Shown here: positions 43,540 to 52,579 of the stretch, piece by piece
Layout of the letters: the number at the start of each line of letters is the position of its first letter
Numbering within the stretch: position 1 is the first letter of the stretch
Origin: JAPOVO01 sp026708165
GTDB lineage: Bacteria; Chloroflexota; UBA11872; VXNJ01
Reading direction: 5' to 3'
DNA: 64,000 nt
NCBI GenBank assembly: GCA_965208775.1
Contig: OZ242360.1
Coordinates: forward strand, 310,001-374,000
Translations under genes and position numbers: made by a program
Notes under the pieces: model-generated
Told to the model about the DNA's origin: nothing
Seen by the model: only the letters and a program-made list of their open reading frames with translations
Databases searched by the model: none

Positions 43540-44965
43540 GACGGCGCGCGGCTCTAGTTTCGTCCAGACGCCTCACCGGGGTGCTAGTCGGCGCTTCCTT
43601 TAGCAGATCGGGCTCATCCCTGGCCTCGTGAGCAATCTGCCGCATCGCATCGACGAACCGATCCAACGTCTCGACCGACTCCGTCTCGGTCGGCTCGATC
43701 ATCAGAGCCTCGCCGACGATCAGCGGGAAATAGATGGTTGGCGGATGAAACCCGAAATCGATCAGCCGCTTGGCCACGTCCAGCGTGTGAATGCCATCGG
43801 CGAGATCCTTGAGTCCCGCGAACACCACCTCGTGCATGCACGTGCGGTCGTAGGCGGGCTCGTATAGGTCCGAGAGCTTCGTCCGCAGATAGTTGGCATT
43901 GAGAACCGCCAGCTCGCCGACCTCGCGCAGTCCAGAGTCGCCCAGGCTGCGTATGTAGGTGTAGGCCCTGACCAGGTTTCCGAAGTTGCCGGCGCTGCCG
44001 TGGAGGCGCCCGATGCTCTGGGGGAAGTCGTCTCGCCGTTCGAACGAGCCGTCCTCGTTTCGGACAACTTTAGGGGTGGGAAGATAGGGTTCCAGCTCGC
44101 CGGTGACGCACAACGCCCCCGCGCCGGGACCGCCGCCACCGTGCGGCGTGCTGAAGGTCTTGTGAAGGTTCAAGTGCATCACGTCGATGCCGAGCTCGGC
44201 GGGACGCACCCACCCGACCATGGCGTTCATGTTCGCGCCGTCGCAGTAGACGTAGCCGCCGGCGTCGTGCGTAAGCTCGCAGATACGCTCGATGCGGCTC
44301 TCGAACAGGCCCAACGTGTTCGGGACAGTCATCATGATCCCCGCCACCTCATCGTCGAGCGACGCTTCCAGTGCGTTTACGTCCAGCTCGCCGCGTTCGT
44401 CGGTCGGGATGCCGACCACGTCATAGCCGCACATCGCGGCCGTGGCCGGATTAGTCCCATGGGCAGAGTCGGGGATCAGGACCTTGCTTCGACGCTTGCC
44501 CGTGTGAAGCAGGTGCGCCCGGATGATCATCATTCCCGTGAATTCACCCTGAGCGCCCGCCGCCGGCTGCAAGGTGATGGCTGCAAAACCGGTGATAGCG
44601 GAGATCAGGCGCTCCAACTCGTATAGCAGCTCCAGCGCACCCTGGACCTGTGCGTCCGGCTGCCAGGGGTGGATAGCGGCCAGACCGGGCAGCCGGGCGG
44701 TCACCTCGTTCACCTTCGGGTTGTACTTCATGGTGCACGAGCCGAGCGGATACATGTCGGTGTCGATGCAGAAGTTCTTTTGCGAGAGACCGACGTAATG
44801 CCGCATGACGTCGTTTTGCGAGACTTCCGGCAGCGGCAGATCGGCTCTCAGTTCGTCGGCCGGTATGACGTCGGAAACCATTGGAGCGTCAGGGTCAGGC
44901 TGTGGAAGCGCTACTCCCGAACGGCCCGTCGAGGAATACTCGTAGATCAGGTGGGCGGGTCTCAT
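43505..44965 (-). CDS. gcvPB: Glycine dehydrogenase (decarboxylating) subunit 2
   Basis: This 486-residue subunit is the PLP-bearing half of the split P protein, which decarboxylates glycine onto the lipoyl arm of GcvH. L-N-L-H-K-T-F-S-T-P-H-G-G-G-G-P-G has the PLP Lys and glycine-rich loop, preceded by G-T-N-P-A-T-A-A-M and Y-C-D-G-A-N-M-N-A. It overlaps the gcvPA stop by 4 bp (ATGA). The tail after about residue 450 is Arg/Pro-rich and overlaps the beta-propeller gene tail-to-tail. Confidence 0.95.
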   Translation of the reverse strand: MRPAHLIYEYSSTGRSGVALPQPDPDAPMVSDVIPADELRADLPLPEVSQNDVMRHYVGLSQKNFCIDTDMYPLGSCTMKYNPKVNEVTARLPGLAAIHPWQPDAQVQGALELLYELERLISAITGFAAITLQPAAGAQGEFTGMMIIRAHLLHTGKRRSKVLIPDSAHGTNPATAAMCGYDVVGIPTDERGELDVNALEASLDDEVAGIMMTVPNTLGLFESRIERICELTHDAGGYVYCDGANMNAMVGWVRPAELGIDVMHLNLHKTFSTPHGGGGPGAGALCVTGELEPYLPTPKVVRNEDGSFERRDDFPQSIGRLHGSAGNFGNLVRAYTYIRSLGDSGLREVGELAVLNANYLRTKLSDLYEPAYDRTCMHEVVFAGLKDLADGIHTLDVAKRLIDFGFHPPTIYFPLIVGEALMIEPTETESVETLDRFVDAMRQIAHEARDEPDLLKEAPTSTPVRRLDETRAARRPNVRWTPDSPG

Positions 44966-46314
44966 GTCGCATCCCGCAGCGCGTCGATCAAGCCGGTTTG
45001 CGCACGCGCCCCAGTCTTCTCGGTAAACGCGACGAGCATGTAGTCTTCCAGCTCGTCCCAGAACCGGCCCAACTCAAGTCCGCCCAATATGTTCCGCTCT
45101 ATCAGTGAAGCGTTAACTTCAGCGGCGGGTTTGAGACACTTGAGGGGAAACTCCCGGACGTAAGGCCGCTCGACCGCAACCGAGAAACCATCGGGCCAGT
45201 CTCGCCCCGCACAGGCGTGAGCGTTGCCCACGCAAAGTTCCGCAAGCCTCTGGAGACCGATCCGTCCCAGGCCGGCGAGGTGAATCGTAGCCGCGAGCGC
45301 CACCAGCGCCTGATTAGTGCAGATGTTGGATGACGCCCGCTCGCGCCTGATGTGCTGCTCGCGTGCCTGGAGGGTGAGCACGAAACCACGCTTCCCCTCT
45401 ACGTCGACCGTCTGCCCCGCGATTCTTCCCGGGACCCGCCTCATGTGAGCTTTGGTTGTCGCGAAATACCCCGCGCCCGGGCCACCAAAGGAAGGCGGGC
45501 CGGCGAGATGCCTGACTTCACCGACCGCAACGTCGGCCCCGATTTCGCCCGGCGGCTTCAAGACTCCCAGCGCAACGGGGTCGGCGGCGATAACGACAAC
45601 CGCCTTTACGGCTCTGGCCCGCTCGATGAGCGCCGACGTGTCCTCTATCCAGCCAAAGTAGTTTGGGCGTTGCAGAACGACGCAGGCCGTATCCTCGTCG
45701 ACAGCATCGTGAAGCGCCCCGAGCGCTTCGACCAGAACTCCGTCTTCTCGCATCGACCACGTCTTGACGGTGCGCAAAGCTACGTCGCGCGGCTCGGTGT
45801 AAGTGGCCGCGATCGCTCTGTAAACAGGATCGACGGTATCCGCCATCAGCACGGTCTTGCGCCTGGTCGCGTTGATCGCCATGTTTATCGCCTCGGCCAC
45901 AGCCGAGCCGCCGTCGTAGAGCGAAGCGTTGGCTACGTCCATGCCCGTGAGGCCGCAAATCATGCTCTGGAATTCATATATCCCCTGAAGCGTTCCCTGG
46001 CTTATCTCGGGCTGGTAAGGCGTGTAGGCGGTGTAGAACTCACTTCTCAGAAGAAGCTGGTCGACGAAGGCGGGCACGTGATGGTCGTACCATCCCGCTC
46101 CCAGAAAGGAAGTCAGGTGATCCAGGTCGCGGTTTTTTTCGGCCAACTCCCGCAGATGCCCTATGACTTCGACTTCCGCGAGCGGCGGAGAGACGTCTAA
46201 ATCCGGTCCGCGCAGCGACTCGGGAATATCGGCGAAGAGCCGCTCGACGGAATCGACGCCTATAGCCGCCAGCATCCGGTCGCGGTCGGCCGGCGTGTTA
46301 GGCGCGTAGCTCAC
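44962..46314 (-). CDS. gcvPA: Glycine dehydrogenase (decarboxylating) subunit 1
   Basis: This 450-residue subunit pairs with gcvPB, the arrangement of many Gram-positive and Chloroflexota bacteria rather than the single P protein of E. coli. It contains F-L-G-A-G-W-Y-D-H-H-V-P-A, Y-T-P-Y-Q-P-E-I-S-Q-G, N-A-S-L-Y-D-G-G-S-A-V-A-E-A and G-G-P-G-A-G-Y-F. The start GTG 46314 overlaps the last 17 bp of gcvH, so translation is coupled. Confidence 0.94.
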   Translation of the reverse strand: MSYAPNTPADRDRMLAAIGVDSVERLFADIPESLRGPDLDVSPPLAEVEVIGHLRELAEKNRDLDHLTSFLGAGWYDHHVPAFVDQLLLRSEFYTAYTPYQPEISQGTLQGIYEFQSMICGLTGMDVANASLYDGGSAVAEAINMAINATRRKTVLMADTVDPVYRAIAATYTEPRDVALRTVKTWSMREDGVLVEALGALHDAVDEDTACVVLQRPNYFGWIEDTSALIERARAVKAVVVIAADPVALGVLKPPGEIGADVAVGEVRHLAGPPSFGGPGAGYFATTKAHMRRVPGRIAGQTVDVEGKRGFVLTLQAREQHIRRERASSNICTNQALVALAATIHLAGLGRIGLQRLAELCVGNAHACAGRDWPDGFSVAVERPYVREFPLKCLKPAAEVNASLIERNILGGLELGRFWDELEDYMLVAFTEKTGARAQTGLIDALRDAT

Positions 46315-46684
46315 TAATCAGCGCTTCGTAACCGGCGGCGTCGAGGAGCTCGTCCATCTCGCCTGCGTCACCCGGTCTGAGCCGGATCATCCAGCCGGCC
46401 CCGTACGGATCCTCGTTTACCAGCTCCGGTTTATCGTCCAGCTCGGCGTTGACGGCCAGGACCTCACCGGACAAGGGACTGTACACGTCCGAGGCGGCCT
46501 TGACCGATTCCACAATGGCAAAACTATCCGAGAGCTTGAACCCGTCGCCCTCTTCGGGAAGTTCCACGTAGACGATATCGCCCAACTCCTCTTGAGCGTA
46601 ATCGGTTATCCCCACCGTCGCCTCGTCACCGTCAAGGCGCACCCATTCATGCTCTTTTGAATATCGAAGGTCGTCCGGGTACAT
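46298..46684 (-). CDS. gcvH: Glycine cleavage system H protein (lipoyl carrier)
   Basis: This is a 128-residue carrier, the normal size. It starts at ATG 46684, with GGAGG 5-6 bp before it (that site lies inside the longer frame from GTG 46705, so ATG is preferred). Y-S-K-E-H-E-W-V-R is the family opening, and the lipoylation motif I-V-E-S-V-K-A-A-S-D has Lys62 as the attachment point. The C-terminal W-M-I-R-L-R is also typical. It shuttles aminomethyl groups between GcvP, GcvT and the L protein. No lplA or lipoate genes are nearby. Confidence 0.95.
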   Translation of the reverse strand: MYPDDLRYSKEHEWVRLDGDEATVGITDYAQEELGDIVYVELPEEGDGFKLSDSFAIVESVKAASDVYSPLSGEVLAVNAELDDKPELVNEDPYGAGWMIRLRPGDAGEMDELLDAAGYEALISELRA

Positions 46685-46723
46685 CTGGCCTCCGGGCGTA
46701 GTCACTCTGGAACTGTAACGATT

Positions 46724-47836
46724 CTAGCTATCCCCCGCATCGGGCTTCGAGAAACGATTGTAGAACGGCAGTTCGACCACGAGCGCCTCGCGTGGGCGGC
46801 CCCGGATATCCACGTTGACTAAATCGCCTATCTCGACCGCAGGAGGCAGCAAGGCCATTGCTATGCCGACCTTGAGCGTAGGCGAATATGTGCCACTGGT
46901 AACGGTTCCGGCACCGGCCGCGGTCGTGACCACGCAGTGTTCGCGGGGTATTCCCCGGTCGACCATCCACAGCCCTCTCAACACTCGACCGCCGGCCGCC
47001 GCCTGCAGCGCGCTTCGCCCCACGAAGTCGCCCTTGTTCATGTCCACGACTCCGCTCAATCCGGCCTCCAGCGAGCTAATCTCGGGGGAGATGTCCTGAC
47101 CGTGCAGCGGCATTCCGGCTTCCAGCCGCAGCGTGTTACGCGCTCCCAAGCCGACGGGCGTGCATCCAACAGCGGTCAGAGCGCCCCATACCCGGATGGC
47201 GTCATAAGACGCGGTGAAGATTTCGAATCCGTCCTCGCCCGTATATCCGGTACGCGCGATGAGCACGCCGCGCCCGTCGAGGGTCGCCGCACGAATTCGC
47301 CATCGCCGCAGGCGCGTAAGGTCGATATCACAAAGCGGATCGAGCAGCGCCTCGGCTTCAGGACCCTGCGCCGCCAGGAGCGCGTACTCTTCCGAGCGAT
47401 CCGTTAGCTGGACGTCGAAATCAGTCGCAAGGCTCGAAAGCCACTTCCAGTCTGTTTCGACGTTGGCCGCGTTGACGACCAGCATGTAGTCATCAGGGCG
47501 GTAAAGAACGGCATCGTCGATCACGCCGCCCGACTCCGAGCACATCAGGGTGTATTGCGCCCGCCCCTTGCGCACTTTCTCGACGTTGTTGGTGAGGGCG
47601 AACTGGAGAAACTCGAACGCCTCGACGCCCGAAACCGTGAACTCACCCATGTGCGAAACGTCGAAAACACCTGCCTCAGTCCGCACGATTTGGTGCTCTT
47701 CGATGAGTCCGGCGTACTGGATGGGCATGTGCCATCCGGCGAAGTCGACCATGCGGGCGCCGAGGTCGACGTGGACCTGATGCAGCGGCGTTTTTCGAAG
47801 GGCTGTCAACGCTGACTCCCCTACGGTTGAAGCCAT
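46724..47836 (-). CDS. gcvT: Glycine cleavage system T protein (aminomethyltransferase)
   Basis: This 370-residue folate-binding enzyme transfers the methylene group to tetrahydrofolate. It shows T-P-L-H, M-V-D-F-A-G-W-H-M-P-I-Q-Y, F-D-V-S-H-M-G-E, the ARTGYTGEDGFEI block, G-L-G-A-R-N-T-L-R-L-E-A-G-M, and the S-G-T-Y-S-P-T-L tail. It is first in gcvT-gcvH-gcvPA-gcvPB. ATG 47836 has AAGAGAG upstream. Only 53 bp separate it from the divergent mazG, with no room for a glycine riboswitch of the usual size. Confidence 0.96.
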   Translation of the reverse strand: MASTVGESALTALRKTPLHQVHVDLGARMVDFAGWHMPIQYAGLIEEHQIVRTEAGVFDVSHMGEFTVSGVEAFEFLQFALTNNVEKVRKGRAQYTLMCSESGGVIDDAVLYRPDDYMLVVNAANVETDWKWLSSLATDFDVQLTDRSEEYALLAAQGPEAEALLDPLCDIDLTRLRRWRIRAATLDGRGVLIARTGYTGEDGFEIFTASYDAIRVWGALTAVGCTPVGLGARNTLRLEAGMPLHGQDISPEISSLEAGLSGVVDMNKGDFVGRSALQAAAGGRVLRGLWMVDRGIPREHCVVTTAAGAGTVTSGTYSPTLKVGIAMALLPPAVEIGDLVNVDIRGRPREALVVELPFYNRFSKPDAGDS

Positions 47837-47889
47837 TGGAACTCTCTTGATATTACTATTCGTGCGGTACGGGGACGCAAAGCGAACTG

Positions 47890-49167
47890 ATGCTGATGGC
47901 GCGGATTACGATTTCAGGAGCAGGACCGGACGCGGGGCGACTTGCTTCGATAGCGTCCAAATCCCCAGATACGTTCACATGGCTGCCCCTCCAAGACGCC
48001 CACCAGCTTCCGGCGCCGACTGACGCCGCGCGGGTCGATCATTCCGTCAAGGCCGTTCTCGATCACGCAGAACGGTCGGCCGTCAGCTACGTCGGGCCGG
48101 GCGAGCCGCTGGGAGACGACCCGGTAACCGACGCCCTTGTTCGTAAATCCGCAGAGAGAGGGCTTGACGTAGAGCTGCTCGAAGCGCCGCCGCTATGGTG
48201 GGCGAATCGTCCCGCAGGCGAGGCTTACTCGGTCATTTCCGCCGACGACATCGATGACGCGGACATTTCGCATACATGCATCGTGACCGGCATCGTGGGC
48301 GCGACAAAGCTCCAGGAAGTCGCAAGCCGACTGCATGGACGATCGCAAAACCTGCGGCTCAGCGTTGTTCCGTGGAACTCGTCGCCGACCGCGGTCGCAC
48401 CCGCAGCCGAGATCGATCTTTTGGCGCTTCCCACGCCTGTACATCCATGCGCCGTCGTCACGTCGCCTCTGGCGGCGATGGACGAGCCCGGCTCCATCAG
48501 ATCGCTGCTGGAAATCGTGGCCCGGCTGCGCGCGCCGGACGGCTGCCCCTGGGACAGAGAACAGACGCACGAGTCGCTGCGCCGACACATGGTCGAGGAG
48601 GCGTATGAAGCCGTCGAGGCCATCGACGCTGGAGACGGCCGCGAGCTGGCCGCCGAACTGGGCGACGTTCTGGTCCAGGTCGCGCTCCACTCACAGATCG
48701 CATCGGAGTCCGGGGAGTTCACGTTCGCGGACGTCGTTTCGTCGATATCGACCAAGCTGGTACGGCGTCATCCTCACGTGTTCGACAATCTCAAGCTGGA
48801 AGGCGCAGACGAAGTACTGTCCAACTGGGAACGCATCAAGGCGGGGGAGCGAGGACACGAAGACTTTCTCGACGGCGTCCCGAAGTCTCTGCCATCGCTG
48901 GCATACGCCAGGGAAGCATGGAGCAGGGCCGAGCGCCTGAACGCCGCAGTACTGGACAATGACTCTGCGCGGAAACCGCTGGACGCTTTTGAGGGATGGC
49001 TGGAGCAGGTCCCCGAATCCCAACGGGAGACCGCACTGGGACGGTTCATGCTCGCGCTGGTAAGAATCGCGTCCGGCGTCGATCTGGACCCGGAGCTTGC
49101 GCTGGCCGCCGAAAACCGCCGGTTTCGAGAGCGGGTGCGCCGCAGCGTAGCGAAGACGCGGGAGTGA
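47890..49167 (+). CDS. mazG: MazG-type nucleoside triphosphate pyrophosphohydrolase with degenerate methylase-like N-terminal domain
   Basis: This is a 425-residue protein with two domains. Residues about 1-200 resemble the degenerate tetrapyrrole-methylase-like (SAM-fold) half seen in bacterial YabN/MazG fusions. Residues about 206-425 are MazG: C-P-W-D-R-E-Q-T-H-E-S-L, E-E-A-Y-E-A-V-E-A-I-D and E-L-G-D-V-L-V-Q-V-A-L-H (the E-x-x-E ... E-x-x-D metal site), then R-R-H-P-H-V-F. It hydrolyses NTPs or dNTPs to monophosphates for nucleotide-pool hygiene. It heads the mazG, P1-peptidase and SAM-hydrolase-family group. Start ATG 47890; ATG 47896 is as good. Confidence 0.9.
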   Translation: MLMARITISGAGPDAGRLASIASKSPDTFTWLPLQDAHQLPAPTDAARVDHSVKAVLDHAERSAVSYVGPGEPLGDDPVTDALVRKSAERGLDVELLEAPPLWWANRPAGEAYSVISADDIDDADISHTCIVTGIVGATKLQEVASRLHGRSQNLRLSVVPWNSSPTAVAPAAEIDLLALPTPVHPCAVVTSPLAAMDEPGSIRSLLEIVARLRAPDGCPWDREQTHESLRRHMVEEAYEAVEAIDAGDGRELAAELGDVLVQVALHSQIASESGEFTFADVVSSISTKLVRRHPHVFDNLKLEGADEVLSNWERIKAGERGHEDFLDGVPKSLPSLAYAREAWSRAERLNAAVLDNDSARKPLDAFEGWLEQVPESQRETALGRFMLALVRIASGVDLDPELALAAENRRFRERVRRSVAKTRE

Positions 49168-49174
49168 CCGAAGC

Positions 49175-50116
49175 TTGACCGAGAGTGGCACAGGGATTCT
49201 AGGAGTCGGCGGCGTGGCGGTCGGCCACTGGACAAACGCCCGAGCCGGGACGGGCTGCACCGTTGCCGTTTTCGAGCCGAGGGCAGTGTGCGGAGTGGAC
49301 GTTCGCGGGGGCGCTCCGGGGACGCGCGAAACCGCGCTACTCGATCCCGTCTGCCAGGTCGACCGCGTCGACGCCATCGTGCTCACCGGAGGGAGCGCGC
49401 TGGGTCTTGCAAGCGCGTCCGGCGTCGCGTTGGCGCTTCGAGCCGAAGGCAAAGGCTATCAAACGGCGGCCGGTGTCGTTCCAATCGTTCCGGCCGCCGT
49501 GGTGTTCGATCTATCCGTGGGGGATGCCGATACCTGGCCGGACGACGAAGCCGGCAAATCCGCATATGACGCGGCCTCGAACCGCGAGATAGCGGAGGGT
49601 AACGTGGGCGCCGGAACCGGAGCGACGTCGGGCTCGGCCTCCGGGAGCAGATTGAAGACCGGCATCGGAACCATTCTCGTGGAAGACGACAATGTCCTGG
49701 TGGGCGCACTCGTCGTGCCGAATCCGCTCGGCAGCATAGTAGACTCCCGCGGCAATTCGGTGTCAGGCGACTCTGCACCGGCGATATCTTTGGGATCTGA
49801 TCCCCGCGCCGGCAGCGTTGGCGAAAACACGGTCATCGGCGTTGTGGCGACGAACGCCCGGCTGGACAAGGTCGGAGCAACTAAAGTGGCCCAAATGGCC
49901 AACGACGGAATCGCACGAGCCGTAACTCCGGCTCATACCATGGCGGACGGCGACACGCTATTTTGCGTCAGCGCGGGTTTCGAACTAGTCGAAGCAGACG
50001 TCAGCCGAGTCGGGCACATGGCGGCGGAGGCTGTCGCCGAAGCGATACGGCGCGGCGCTATCCTGGCGGAACCGGCCTACGGTCTGGAATCCGCCAGCAA
50101 CGTGAGACAGGTTTGA
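49175..50116 (+). CDS. P1-family (DmpA-like) N-terminal-nucleophile peptidase
   Basis: This is a 313-residue member of the DmpA/endotype aminopeptidase family. It opens with T-N-A-R-A-G-T-G-C-T-V, has V-D-V-R-G-G-A-P-G-T-R-E (the conserved R-G-G block), and later G-E-N-T-V-I-G-V-V-A-T-N-A. There autoproteolysis would expose the nucleophile (Thr here; Ser in DmpA). P-A-H-T-M-A-D-G-D-T-L-F follows. The family removes D- or beta-amino acids from peptides and amides; the substrate is not predictable. Its TGA overlaps the start of the next gene by 4 bp. Confidence 0.86.
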   Translation: MTESGTGILGVGGVAVGHWTNARAGTGCTVAVFEPRAVCGVDVRGGAPGTRETALLDPVCQVDRVDAIVLTGGSALGLASASGVALALRAEGKGYQTAAGVVPIVPAAVVFDLSVGDADTWPDDEAGKSAYDAASNREIAEGNVGAGTGATSGSASGSRLKTGIGTILVEDDNVLVGALVVPNPLGSIVDSRGNSVSGDSAPAISLGSDPRAGSVGENTVIGVVATNARLDKVGATKVAQMANDGIARAVTPAHTMADGDTLFCVSAGFELVEADVSRVGHMAAEAVAEAIRRGAILAEPAYGLESASNVRQV

Positions 50117-50925
50117 ACACACGCAAGGCCCCGCCGGTCATCGCACTTCTAACGGACTTCGGCACGCGCGACCACTTCGTCGGAGTCATGAAGGGCGTGA
50201 TCGCCGGAATATGCCCGCGTGCGCGGATAATCGACCTCAGCCACGACATCGAACCGCAAAACGTGGCTCAAGGCGCATTCGTGCTGCATGTGAGCCGCCG
50301 GTATTTCCCCAGCGAAACGGTTTTCGTATGCGTCGTCGATCCCGGTGTGGGCACCGAACGCCGCCCGGTGGCAGTGCGGGCGGGCGGTTCGTGGTTCGTC
50401 GGACCGGACAACGGACTCCTATACCCGGAGTGGGAGAGCCGCACGCCACTCACGGATGACGCGATTGTCGAATTGGACAACCCGGAATTCTGGCAGGAGG
50501 ACGTGAGCGGCACGTTTCACGGGAGAGACATATTTGCGCCGGTCGCCGCGCACCTGGCTTCGGGCGTTGCGGCGACCCAAATGGGCGCATACGTCACCGA
50601 TCTGGTTGGGCTATCCATCGCCAAACCGAAGGCGCTGGACGATGAGACAACCCAGCTAGAGGTGCTGCACGTCGACCGCTTCGGCAACCTGGTGACCAAT
50701 ATGCGGTCAGACGCGCTGCCCGATCAGAGTGACCGAGTTGTGTTCTCGATTGGCGGCGTAAAGTCGGTGGGCGTGCAAACCAACTTCGCGTCGAGCGAAG
50801 CGCTGATCGCGGTAGCGGGCAGCTCCGGCTACATCGAGCTGGCGGCGCCGGGAGGGTCCGCCGCGGAAGACCTGGACGCCGGACTGGGAGCGACCGTCAT
50901 TATGCGTTTCGGAGACGGCGTCTGA
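50113..50925 (+). CDS. SAM hydroxide adenosyltransferase (DUF62 family)
   Basis: This encodes 270 residues from TTG 50113, which overlaps the P1-peptidase stop (TTGA). Frames opening earlier run inside that gene. The fold's motifs are intact: A-L-L-T-D-F-G-T-R-D-H-F-V-G, V-V-D-P-G-V-G-T-E-R-R, F-V-G-P-D-N-G-L-L and F-H-G-R-D-I-F-A-P. V-D-R-F-G-N-L-V-T-N is in the C-terminal half. It hydrolyses S-adenosylmethionine to adenosine and methionine, related to SAM-halide fluorinases and chlorinases. The loop that marks halogenases is not evident. Confidence 0.88.
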   Translation: MNTRKAPPVIALLTDFGTRDHFVGVMKGVIAGICPRARIIDLSHDIEPQNVAQGAFVLHVSRRYFPSETVFVCVVDPGVGTERRPVAVRAGGSWFVGPDNGLLYPEWESRTPLTDDAIVELDNPEFWQEDVSGTFHGRDIFAPVAAHLASGVAATQMGAYVTDLVGLSIAKPKALDDETTQLEVLHVDRFGNLVTNMRSDALPDQSDRVVFSIGGVKSVGVQTNFASSEALIAVAGSSGYIELAAPGGSAAEDLDAGLGATVIMRFGDGV

Positions 50926-50970
50926 ACCGGCCAGCCAGCCGGAGGGGTCCCGGCTTACACGCAGGTCGCC

Positions 50971-51726
50971 CTACCGGCTAACCTCGTCCAACCAGTTGGT
51001 GACCGCCGCCTGCAGGATTCGCAAGTCGCTGGCGAGGTCGATCATCAGGAAGCCCTGTTCGATCACCCGCCTTCCCCACTCGACATCCATCACTGGCAGA
51101 CCAGCGGGCTTACCGCATTTCCGGGCGCCCTCAAGAACGGCTTCGAGCGCTTCGAGATGCGCAGGATCTTTCCAGTGCTGGTCTGGCGGTATGCCCATCG
51201 AGATTCCAAGGTCGTTCGGGCCGAGGTAGGCCACGTCGACCCCTTCCACCGACATGATCGCCTCGATGTTGTTGACGCCCTCCATGTCCTCGATCTGCGG
51301 GATGACCATGACCGCGTCGTTGATCTGGTTGCGGTAGTCGTCGATCACGAACTGGCCGCGCCCCGATCCAGCCGAGCGCGTCCCGGCGGGGGGATACCTC
51401 ATGGCGCTGGCTATCGCTTCGGCCTGCTCCGGCGTGCTGACGTGCGGCACGACGATACCCATAGCGCCGGCGTCGAGCAGCCTGCCGATCGCGGTGGGAT
51501 CGTGCGACCACGTGCGGGCAAGCGGAACCGCGCCACCGGCCTGGATCGCACGGAACGCGTGCGCCGTGGCGTCGATGTCCCAGGCGGTATGTTCGGCGTC
51601 CACGACCAGCCACTCGTAACCGGCGCGCGCCATCAGCTCGGCCGCAGTCGGCGACGCGAGGTTCAACCAGGACCCGAGCGATACCTCGCCCCGTTTGAGT
51701 TTGTCGAGAACAGGATTAGCGCTCAT
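50971..51726 (-). CDS. HpcH/HpaI-family class II aldolase
   Basis: This encodes 251 residues from ATG 51726, with AAAGG 7 bp before it; the frame's opening at 51825 adds 33 residues and is not supported. V-V-D-A-E-H-T-A-W-D is the family's catalytic His block. Metal binding is by Glu in Q-I-E-D-M-E and Asp in G-P-N-D-L-G, with P-L-A-R the substrate Arg. Relatives cleave 4-hydroxy-2-oxo acids such as 2-keto-3-deoxyglucarate or 4-hydroxy-2-oxoheptanedioate. The substrate is not decided. It stands between the SAM-hydrolase-family gene and the repeat-rich scar region, with no partner on its strand. Confidence 0.85.
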   Translation of the reverse strand: MSANPVLDKLKRGEVSLGSWLNLASPTAAELMARAGYEWLVVDAEHTAWDIDATAHAFRAIQAGGAVPLARTWSHDPTAIGRLLDAGAMGIVVPHVSTPEQAEAIASAMRYPPAGTRSAGSGRGQFVIDDYRNQINDAVMVIPQIEDMEGVNNIEAIMSVEGVDVAYLGPNDLGISMGIPPDQHWKDPAHLEALEAVLEGARKCGKPAGLPVMDVEWGRRVIEQGFLMIDLASDLRILQAAVTNWLDEVSR

Positions 51727-51918
51727 GGCTTTGCCTTTCTGAATTGCACGAATCACAGCGCCCGGAGCCGATGGTTTCATCGAGCCCACGACCGGGCCGG
51801 AGAATTTTACTCCCCAAGGGCGCATCGCTACTTGGTGCTTGCGGCTCTCCAGGGCGGCACCGAATGCGCCGACGGTCTAGCGCCGGTCTATTTCCGTATG
51901 TCGTACGGAGGCGGGGAT

Positions 51919-51936
51919 GGCGGTTCGCGAACCGCC
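51919..51936. repeat. Palindromic repeat unit, copy 1
   Basis: A perfect 18-bp palindrome, GGCGGTTCGCGAACCGCC. It recurs with two extra flanking bases at 52195-52214 and is followed by C(C/G)CTACG in both. REP-like. Confidence 0.7.
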
Positions 51937-52194
51937 GCTACGAGATTCGTCTTCCCGACGTTCGAGATGGTCTCATGTCCGCTGGCATTTTGTGTGTTTT
52001 CCGGAGAATCGGGCCGGTGCGGGAGGAGTGGTTTTCATAAACATACGTGAAAATTACCCTGTGAACTTTGAAAATCGGGGTATCTAGCGATGGCGCGAAC
52101 GTGATGTAGGTGAGCGCCGAGTGCGCCTCAATCGTTATGCGTTGGGTGAGGTTGGAGGCTCTGATCGGTTGGCCGGGCACGGGCGGCGGTGGGA

Positions 52195-52214
52195 GGGCGG
52201 TTCGCGAACCGCCC
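52195..52214. repeat. Palindromic repeat unit, copy 2
   Basis: A 20-bp perfect palindrome whose central 18 bp are identical to 51919-51936. Same downstream context. Confidence 0.7.
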
Positions 52215-52236
52215 CTACGGGGTCGGAATGATGATC

Positions 52237-52283
52237 TGGATTCCCGCCTCCGATCGGGTCGAGGGCAGACTTTTCGCGGGAAT
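52237..52283. repeat. Dispersed 47-bp repeat, copy 1
   Basis: It starts GGATTCCCGC and ends GCGGGAAT, so the ends pair as a hairpin. A second 47-bp copy with only a few substitutions is at 53259-53305. Confidence 0.7.
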
Positions 52284-52295
52284 TGTAGAAGTCAG

Positions 52296-52463
52296 TTAAT
52301 CCGTTGACAGAAGTTCTAAAGTTCGCCGGGGAGGTTTACCGCCGAGTGCTTGATGTGGTCTGGCGGTGTTGTAGTAGAGGAGATACCCCAGCAACTCGTC
52401 CTTGAGCTCCTCCGGCGACTCGAAGGTTGTTCCTTCGAGCAGGTCCTCATTGAGGGCGCGATG
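52296..52463 (-). pseudogene. IS transposase C-terminal remnant (IS3/IS481 integrase type)
   Basis: From about 52463 to the TAA at 52298-52296, the minus strand encodes H-R-A-L-N-E-D-L-L-E-G-T-T-F-E-S-P-E-E-L. It continues L-L-Y-Y-N-T-A-R-P-H-Q-A-L-G-G-K-P-P, the typical end of an rve-type transposase (Y-N-x-x-R-P-H-x-x-L). Upstream of this the frame loses any similarity. Roughly 55 codons of a protein normally near 300 survive. The stump marks an old insertion next to the repeats and the orphan small-terminase gene. Confidence 0.8.
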
Positions 52464-52579
52464 GATTGCGGGAGTCGCCGGCGGCCTCAGAGTAATTCTA
52501 AGGGCGCAACCTGGCGACTCAACCTGGGGGCTGCTGGCGGCGGGCTATGCGAAGCGGCGGAAAAAAATCTTCCGCCGGA

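Larger units (their letters stand above)
51727..52295. other. Intergenic accessory region, 569 bp, with palindromic repeats
   Basis: No coding frame here is convincing. It holds two GGCGGTTCGCGAACCGCC palindromes (51919-51936 and 52195-52214) and one copy of a 47-bp hairpin-ended repeat (52237-52283), all described separately. Downstream it runs into an IS transposase stump. Confidence 0.6.

Noticed and set aside
47837..47889. A glycine riboswitch before gcvT
   Set aside because: The divergent gap is only 53 bp; no tandem aptamer can fit, and none was recognised.
52556..52576. A rho-independent terminator after the small-terminase-like gene
   Set aside because: The T-run lies in the loop of the hairpin (GGCGGAA/TTCCGCC) rather than after the stem, so it is not a standard terminator.
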